Source: JABDNZ01 sp964407425
GTDB lineage: Bacteria > Gemmatimonadota > Gemmatimonadetes > Longimicrobiales > Gaopeijiaceae
Assembly (NCBI GenBank): GCA_964407425.1
Contig: CAYOVN010000059.1
Location: forward strand, 1 to 18,548
Reading direction: 5' to 3'
DNA length: 18,548 nucleotides
Numbering within the stretch: the first letter of the stretch is position 1; each line of letters opens with the position of its first letter. A program made the position numbers and the translations under genes. This document shows, piece by piece, positions 14,765 through 18,548 of this stretch. The notes beneath the pieces were generated by a model, which did not search any database, was not told the DNA's origin, and worked only from the letters and a program-made list of their open reading frames with translations.

Positions 14765-15439
14765 TCAGGACCCTCCCCCTACCTTCTTCCGGTATTCCTC
14801 TGAGGCGAAAATGGCCACCTCGACTCTCCTGTTCTGCTGCATCCCATCCTCGGTGTCGTTGGAGGTTACAGGTTCCGTTTCTCCCAAACCCATGGTCCGA
14901 ACCCTACTCGGTAAGACACCCGTGCGCATCAGATGGTTTCCGGCAGCCTCTGCTCGATCTTCCGAAAGGGCCTGATTGTACCCTTCCTCACCGGAGGAGT
15001 CCGTGTGCCCGACGATAAGCACTTCCGACTCGGGGTATTCGTTTAGGCTCGCCGCCAGGTTGGTAAGATGCTCCTGGGCCTCCGAGCGTAGGCCGTAGGA
15101 GTCGAAATCGAAGAGGAGTCCGGAATCGAAGGTCACCTGGATGCCCTCCCCTACCCTCTCCACCTCAGCTCCCGGAAGCTCCTCCTCCAGGACTTCGGCC
15201 TGCTCGTCCATTCTCTCTCCGATTAGGGCACCAGCCGCCCCACCTACCGCAGCCCCGATAATTGCACCTCTGGCCGTGGATCCGGTTTGGTTTCCGATGA
15301 CTCCGCCGAGAACCGCACCTGTGGTTCCACCGATGACAGCGCCTTCCTGGGTTTTGGACAAGGAGGCACATCCAGCAACAGCGAACACAAGCAAAAGGCC
15401 GGTGCCCCGAAGAATTACAGCAGAGGATGATCGAATCAT
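14765..15439 (-). CDS. OmpA-family lipoprotein with glycine-zipper domain
   Basis: This 224-residue outer-membrane-type lipoprotein has a signal peptide ending in lipobox V21-A-G-C24. A glycine-zipper segment (about 33-76) follows, with repeated G-x-x-x-G motifs able to insert in or associate with membrane. Residues 100-212 form an OmpA C-terminal peptidoglycan-binding domain. The key residues are present: G144-H-T-D147, the L158-S-E-D-R162-A-E-A helix and N203-R-R-V-E-V. It should anchor the outer membrane to peptidoglycan, as Pal and YiaD-type proteins do. The ATG follows GAGG at 15450-15453 with a 10-base spacer. A 155-base gap separates it from the upstream lipoprotein gene, so it may have its own promoter. 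It ends at a strong terminator. Confidence 0.93.
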   Translation of the reverse strand: MIRSSSAVILRGTGLLLVFAVAGCASLSKTQEGAVIGGTTGAVLGGVIGNQTGSTARGAIIGAAVGGAAGALIGERMDEQAEVLEEELPGAEVERVGEGIQVTFDSGLLFDFDSYGLRSEAQEHLTNLAASLNEYPESEVLIVGHTDSSGEEGYNQALSEDRAEAAGNHLMRTGVLPSRVRTMGLGETEPVTSNDTEDGMQQNRRVEVAIFASEEYRKKVGGGS

Positions 15440-15594
15440 GGCGTTTCTACCTCAACAGCGATTAGGTGAATCCCTAAGGGGCCTACGACTCGAACCGACA
15501 GCCGCATACATCAAATACTCCATCCCATACACTGAAAGACAAGCCGGCGTTCACAAGGTCACCTGGGAGACCAGTTCCCCCGCAGGCCCCGGGG
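15440..15594 (-). other. Intergenic spacer between two lipoprotein genes
   Basis: This spacer is long enough for a promoter for the OmpA-like gene. The minus strand carries TTGTCT and, about 17 bases later, an AT-rich patch (agtatttgatgtatg) that could be -35/-10 elements, with weak match. A short CTGG/CCAG hairpin after the upstream stop has no T-run and is not a convincing terminator, so read-through from the upstream operon is possible. Confidence 0.35.
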
Positions 15595-16203
15595 TCAGTT
15601 GTCAGATCCGCCCACCCTCGTGCTCAAGATCGTGATAGGCTGGGGGTACCGAATGGCCCCAAGGGGCGTATCCACGACGGGGGAAGCCTTCAACGCTACG
15701 TCCTTCGACTCACCCCCGAGCCCCGCAACGGACAGAGCCAACTCGAAGAGATCCTGAGCACTTCCATCGAAGAACTCGATGAGGTTCAGGCTGATGGGGA
15801 TCGGGATATCCCGGGGCTCCCCCGGTGGAAGGATCACTTCGTCTTCCAACACCCCACTCAGGGTCTCCTTGTCCTGGAGGAGGAGCGTCCAATCCATCCG
15901 CAGAAGCCTCGCCTGGACACTGTTGTCTGAAGGGTTCTCGGCCAGAACATGCAGATCGAATTCCATGGGAAGCTGGTTTCGAGTGATGGCCAGAGCCAGC
16001 GCGGCCACATCGGCCAAGCCCAGATCCTGATAGGAACGAATCCGATCCAACTCAACGCCGGCCAGGCGGAGGTCTGAAACCCTGTCGAGGCTGAAACCCA
16101 CATCCCCCAGGGCAGAAAATTGCTGAAGAGTCGCACAACCGGACGTGAGCACGAGAAACCCCACCCCAATCAATAATGACCATGTTCTTTTTCGAAGAAA
16201 CAC
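15595..16203 (-). CDS. LEA14/WHy-domain-like lipoprotein
   Basis: This 202-residue protein has a basic N-terminus, a hydrophobic stretch (8-20) and Cys23 after T-S-G, giving a probable lipoprotein signal. Residues about 75-190 resemble the water-stress/hypersensitive (LEA type 2) beta-sandwich. Visible elements are a strand with F-D-L-H-V-L-A-E-N-P, an amphipathic strand with the W-T-L-L-L-Q-D-K turn, and a P-P-G-E-P... I-P-I-P-I-S strand. Bacterial LEA14-like lipoproteins are periplasmic proteins of poorly defined role. Translation starts at GTG; AAGGAG (16210-16215) lies seven bases before it and overlaps the amidase stop, so the two are coupled. A transporter or chaperone role cannot be claimed. 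Confidence 0.8.
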   Translation of the reverse strand: MFLRKRTWSLLIGVGFLVLTSGCATLQQFSALGDVGFSLDRVSDLRLAGVELDRIRSYQDLGLADVAALALAITRNQLPMEFDLHVLAENPSDNSVQARLLRMDWTLLLQDKETLSGVLEDEVILPPGEPRDIPIPISLNLIEFFDGSAQDLFELALSVAGLGGESKDVALKASPVVDTPLGAIRYPQPITILSTRVGGSDN

Positions 16204-16213
16204 CGGGGACTCC

Positions 16214-17962
16214 TTATCTTATTGGGTTCAGAAACAGCTCCGGAGCCTTTCGACTCCTCGTCGCCTGTTCCAGATCGTAGGCAAAGGCCAGGAGCTCACT
16301 CTCGGTCCACACATCCCCGATGAAAGCTAAAACGAAGGGTGTCCCGTCGTCGTAGTAAGCAAAGGGAAGGGTAACCAAAGGTAGCCCCATATCGTTGATG
16401 ATGTTGCTGGGAAGTTCGGGGTGGTTATTGGGGTTTCGGTCCGGGTTCTCAGGATCATCAATGAGGTCCGGGATGGGGGCGCCGGCTTGGGGAAAGAAGA
16501 GGCCATCCAGATCGTTTTCGGCCAGGACCTCCCTGAACAAAGCCTGAATCCGATCCCTCCATTCCTGGAATGACGGCCTTTCCTCCTCCGCCCTGACATC
16601 CCCTGCCGTGGGTTGAGGCCGTCGTCCGGGCCCGGAGGAGTCAGGAGCCGCCTGGGATCGGCCCCGGCCTCCCCCCCTGCCGAAAGTCTTGCCGGAAAGG
16701 GCCTCCCACTCTTCAATGCTGTTGAAGGCCGCCCCCTCACGCAGCCCCTGGAGGTATTCGAGCATGGGGTCTCCCCCACCGGACCGGGCCCCTCTCCGAT
16801 CTCGATACACCTCGATGAAGGGCGTTCCGGAAAACGGATCCTCCACCACCTCAGCCCCCTCATCCTCCAGGACCGAAATGGCATCCAGATAGAGAGCCTC
16901 GGTCTCCGGGGCCAGGGGAAGGAAGCTGGTCCTCCAACCCTCCCCCACCAATCCAAAGCGTTTTCCCACGAGGGCCGAGTCGCTAAGGGCCGATGCGAAT
17001 CCGGAAGGAGGGAGATGGCCGGCCGCCGGAGCGGTCCGGGGATCTTCATCCACGGGCCCTGCGATAACGTCCAGTATGTCCGCCGCATCCCTTACGGTTT
17101 TGGCCAGAGGCCCCACCACATCAACGGTAGCGCTCATGGGCACCACACCCTCGAGTGAGACCAAACCGAAGGTGGGTTTCACACCCACCAGGGCCTGAGC
17201 CGAGGCAGGGTTTTGAATCGAGCCTCCGGTCTCTGTACCCAAACCGGCCACGGCGAAACTGGCGTTCACCGCCGTCGCCGTCCCGCCACTTGATCCACCG
17301 GGAGCCTTTTCGACGTTGTAGGGGTTAAGGGTGACCCCGGCCACCGTGGAGTTGGTGCGGGTACCATGACCTGCAAAATCCGGGAGGTTCGTCTTCCCGA
17401 GAATGATGGCGCCAGCAGCTCTAAGGCGTTCCGCCACCGTCGCATCGTCATCCGGGATCATATCGATCCCCCCGGTGGCTGATGAGAACCCCGAGTATCC
17501 AGCTGTGGTCACAAGGCCGGCAAAGTCGATGTTGTCCTTGATCACCAGGGGAACCCCGTGGAGGGGGCCCCGGGGGCCCTTCTCCCGGTATTCGGCGTCC
17601 AAGGCGGCCGCCGTTTCCATGGCCCTCGGATTCAAGGACACCATGGCGTTGTAGTGGTCTTCGAAGGCCTGGATGCGATCCAGGAAGGCTCGGGTCAAAT
17701 CCACCGCCGTATAGAGGCCTGCCGCATAGTCAGCCTGGATTTGGTGGGCCGTTAGTTCAACGATGTCTATGGTCGGGGATAGGGCGGGCGGATTCGGCTC
17801 CGAGTTGATTCCGCCAGGATCCTGAGCCCAAGCCCCACCGGCGGGGAGTATGAGACACCACCCCAACAAAACGGCCCATCTGACCTTGTCCGCCCAGTTG
17901 AGTGCAATCCATTCACCTCGCAGGCCGTGCCCGACCTGGGTAGATATCCGATTCCCTGCCAC
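16214..17962 (-). CDS. Secreted amidase (amidase-signature family)
   Basis: This 582-residue amide hydrolase has the Ser-cisSer-Lys triad: K142 in V-I-K-D-N, cis-Ser S224 in P221-G-G-S-S-G-G and nucleophile S248 in G242-T-E-T-G-G-S-I. A hydrophobic segment (about 29-41) followed by A-G-G-A-W-A-Q-D indicates a Sec signal peptide cleaved near 46, after a rather long N-region of about 28 residues. It is thus exported and is not GatA, despite shared ancestry. A low-complexity Gly/Arg/Pro-rich insert (about 425-460) interrupts the C-terminal half. The start is GTG, overlapping by one base the TAG of the upstream small membrane protein (TAGTG). The substrate is unknown; neighbours suggest an envelope amide, such as a peptide or wall fragment (inference). 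Confidence 0.92.
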   Translation of the reverse strand: MAGNRISTQVGHGLRGEWIALNWADKVRWAVLLGWCLILPAGGAWAQDPGGINSEPNPPALSPTIDIVELTAHQIQADYAAGLYTAVDLTRAFLDRIQAFEDHYNAMVSLNPRAMETAAALDAEYREKGPRGPLHGVPLVIKDNIDFAGLVTTAGYSGFSSATGGIDMIPDDDATVAERLRAAGAIILGKTNLPDFAGHGTRTNSTVAGVTLNPYNVEKAPGGSSGGTATAVNASFAVAGLGTETGGSIQNPASAQALVGVKPTFGLVSLEGVVPMSATVDVVGPLAKTVRDAADILDVIAGPVDEDPRTAPAAGHLPPSGFASALSDSALVGKRFGLVGEGWRTSFLPLAPETEALYLDAISVLEDEGAEVVEDPFSGTPFIEVYRDRRGARSGGGDPMLEYLQGLREGAAFNSIEEWEALSGKTFGRGGGRGRSQAAPDSSGPGRRPQPTAGDVRAEEERPSFQEWRDRIQALFREVLAENDLDGLFFPQAGAPIPDLIDDPENPDRNPNNHPELPSNIINDMGLPLVTLPFAYYDDGTPFVLAFIGDVWTESELLAFAYDLEQATRSRKAPELFLNPIR

Positions 17963-17978
17963 TAGGAGGTTTCCTCCG
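17960..17978 (-). promoter_or_regulatory. Ribosome site of the amidase locked in a small hairpin
   Basis: On the minus strand GGAGG (17977-17973) is followed by AAA and CCTCC (17969-17965), then TA-GTG. The Shine-Dalgarno sequence forms the 5' arm of a five-pair GC hairpin. Ribosomes finishing the upstream gene must cross it to reach the TAG at 17964-17962, which would melt the hairpin and release the site. This indicates translational coupling of the two genes. The structure is seen directly; its effect is inferred. Confidence 0.6.
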
Positions 17979-18258
17979 GTCCACCCTCGTCCGAAGAAGA
18001 AGATCCTTCAGGAATGTCAGGAGAACCCAGCCTCGGGGGTTCGGCTGGAGCCCGGAGCTCCTTGAAGAAATCCAACTCCTCCTCAACGTGTCCCAGACGT
18101 GTAGAGATCTGGTCCATGTCCTCCAGAAGCCGGGCTAGGAGTTCTGAATTCGCTGTTGACTCGAGTCGATTGGGGCCCCCTTTCAATCGGGCGGCCAGAA
18201 ATACCGACCCCCAACCGAAGGCGAACAGAATCAACATAAACACGAAAAACTCTCCCAA
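17962..18258 (-). CDS. Small membrane protein with coiled coil, PspB-like architecture
   Basis: This 98-residue protein has one N-terminal membrane helix (about 3-24) ending in a basic R-L-K. A predicted coiled coil follows (about 40-68, leucines with heptad spacing), then an acidic Ser/Pro/Glu-rich tail. The layout, a short outside end, one helix and a cytoplasmic coiled coil, is that of PspB-type phage-shock proteins, but the match is one of shape rather than clear motifs. Translation starts at TTG, supported by a strong GAGGAGGG at 18263-18270 four bases upstream. It lies 30 bases after the NlpC/P60 gene and overlaps the amidase start by one base. It may be an accessory or localisation factor for envelope proteins; that is inference. 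Confidence 0.8.
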   Translation of the reverse strand: MGEFFVFMLILFAFGWGSVFLAARLKGGPNRLESTANSELLARLLEDMDQISTRLGHVEEELDFFKELRAPAEPPRLGSPDIPEGSSSSDEGGPEETS

Positions 18259-18288
18259 TGCACCCTCCTCAGACGAACCGGTTTGGAG

Positions 18289-18548
18289 TTAGTAAACGAT
18301 TCGCCTTGCGCCGATGAAATGCCGCTGCCAATAAGGATCCCTCAAATTCGACACCCGCACACCGCTCGAACTGCTGTGAATGAACTGCCCGTCGCCGACG
18401 AATAGGCCGACGTGAGTGGGCTCACCCCCGGCGACCGCCGAAAAGCCGAGAATGTCCCCGGGGAAAAGGGCTTCGACCTTCAACTCGATGGGAATTCCCT
18501 CCCGGAGCTGGTCCCTGCTTATCCGGGGAAGACTGATCCCATGGCGAC
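18289..18548 (-). CDS. NlpC/P60-family peptidoglycan hydrolase, C-terminal part (cut by window edge)
   Basis: The frame is open to the window edge, so at least 85 C-terminal residues are present and the start lies outside. Diagnostic features of the NlpC/P60 papain-like fold are G-I-S-L-P-R-I-S-R-D-Q, L-F-P-G-D-I-L-G-F, the catalytic-His strand H-V-G-L-F-V-G-D-G, F-I-H-S-S-S-S-G-V-R-V, and the closing Y-W...R-R-I-V-Y. The nucleophile Cys would be upstream, off the window. Such enzymes cleave gamma-D-Glu-diaminopimelate bonds in wall peptides in the periplasm. A TTG within the frame at 18483 is not the true start, because the conserved domain clearly continues before it. It is the first visible gene of the envelope operon. 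Confidence 0.93.
   Translation of the reverse strand, partial: RHGISLPRISRDQLREGIPIELKVEALFPGDILGFSAVAGGEPTHVGLFVGDGQFIHSSSSGVRVSNLRDPYWQRHFIGARRIVY

Noticed and set aside
16214..17962. GatA subunit accompanying the tRNA amidotransferase genes
   Set aside because: It has a signal peptide and an insert, sits in an envelope operon behind a terminator, and lacks gatB or gatC neighbours, so it is a secreted amidase.

Overview
The window is GC-rich, densely coded chromosomal DNA from a diderm (Gram-negative type) bacterium. An OmpA/glycine-zipper lipoprotein, a second lipoprotein and an NlpC/P60 wall hydrolase support this. The Ser/Thr kinase with Ig-like and RCC1 modules, the large secreted amidase and GTG/TTG starts would fit Gemmatimonadota or a related lineage. 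That placement is an inference, since no rRNA or other marker gene is present. I see no mobile element, tRNA, rRNA or CRISPR array, and no gene-free gap exceeds about 200 bases.

Layout. (A) 1-4501, plus strand: the end of an unidentified upstream gene, then a tight signalling cassette. It holds an FHA-domain protein with a degenerate phosphothreonine pocket, a membrane-anchored PP2C-type phosphatase, and a 968-residue transmembrane Ser/Thr kinase with two Ig-like domains and a seven-repeat RCC1 propeller outside the membrane. (B) 4498-10340, minus strand: a class-C beta-lactamase-like serine hydrolase, followed 29 bases later by a 1533-residue protein. That protein joins an acyl-CoA synthetase/AMP ligase, a helical region, an apparent APH-like pseudokinase and a GNAT acetyltransferase. 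The kinase gene and this giant gene converge and share the four bases CTAG for both stop codons. (C) 10536-11069, plus: one unrecognised protein. (D) 11110-14603, minus: gatE and gatD overlapping by ATGA, encoding the archaeal-type Glu-tRNA(Gln) amidotransferase. (E) 14693-18548, minus: NlpC/P60 protein (cut by the window edge), small PspB-like membrane protein, secreted amidase and LEA14-like lipoprotein in a tight series, then the OmpA-like lipoprotein, closed by a clear intrinsic terminator.

The most notable points are the GatDE pair in a bacterial envelope-gene context and the ligase/pseudokinase/acetyltransferase fusion. The fusion looks like a self-contained system for activating an acyl group and possibly modifying or regulating a protein, but its substrate cannot be read from sequence. 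The kinase/phosphatase/FHA cassette looks like a complete reversible phosphorylation circuit driven by an extracytoplasmic sensor.
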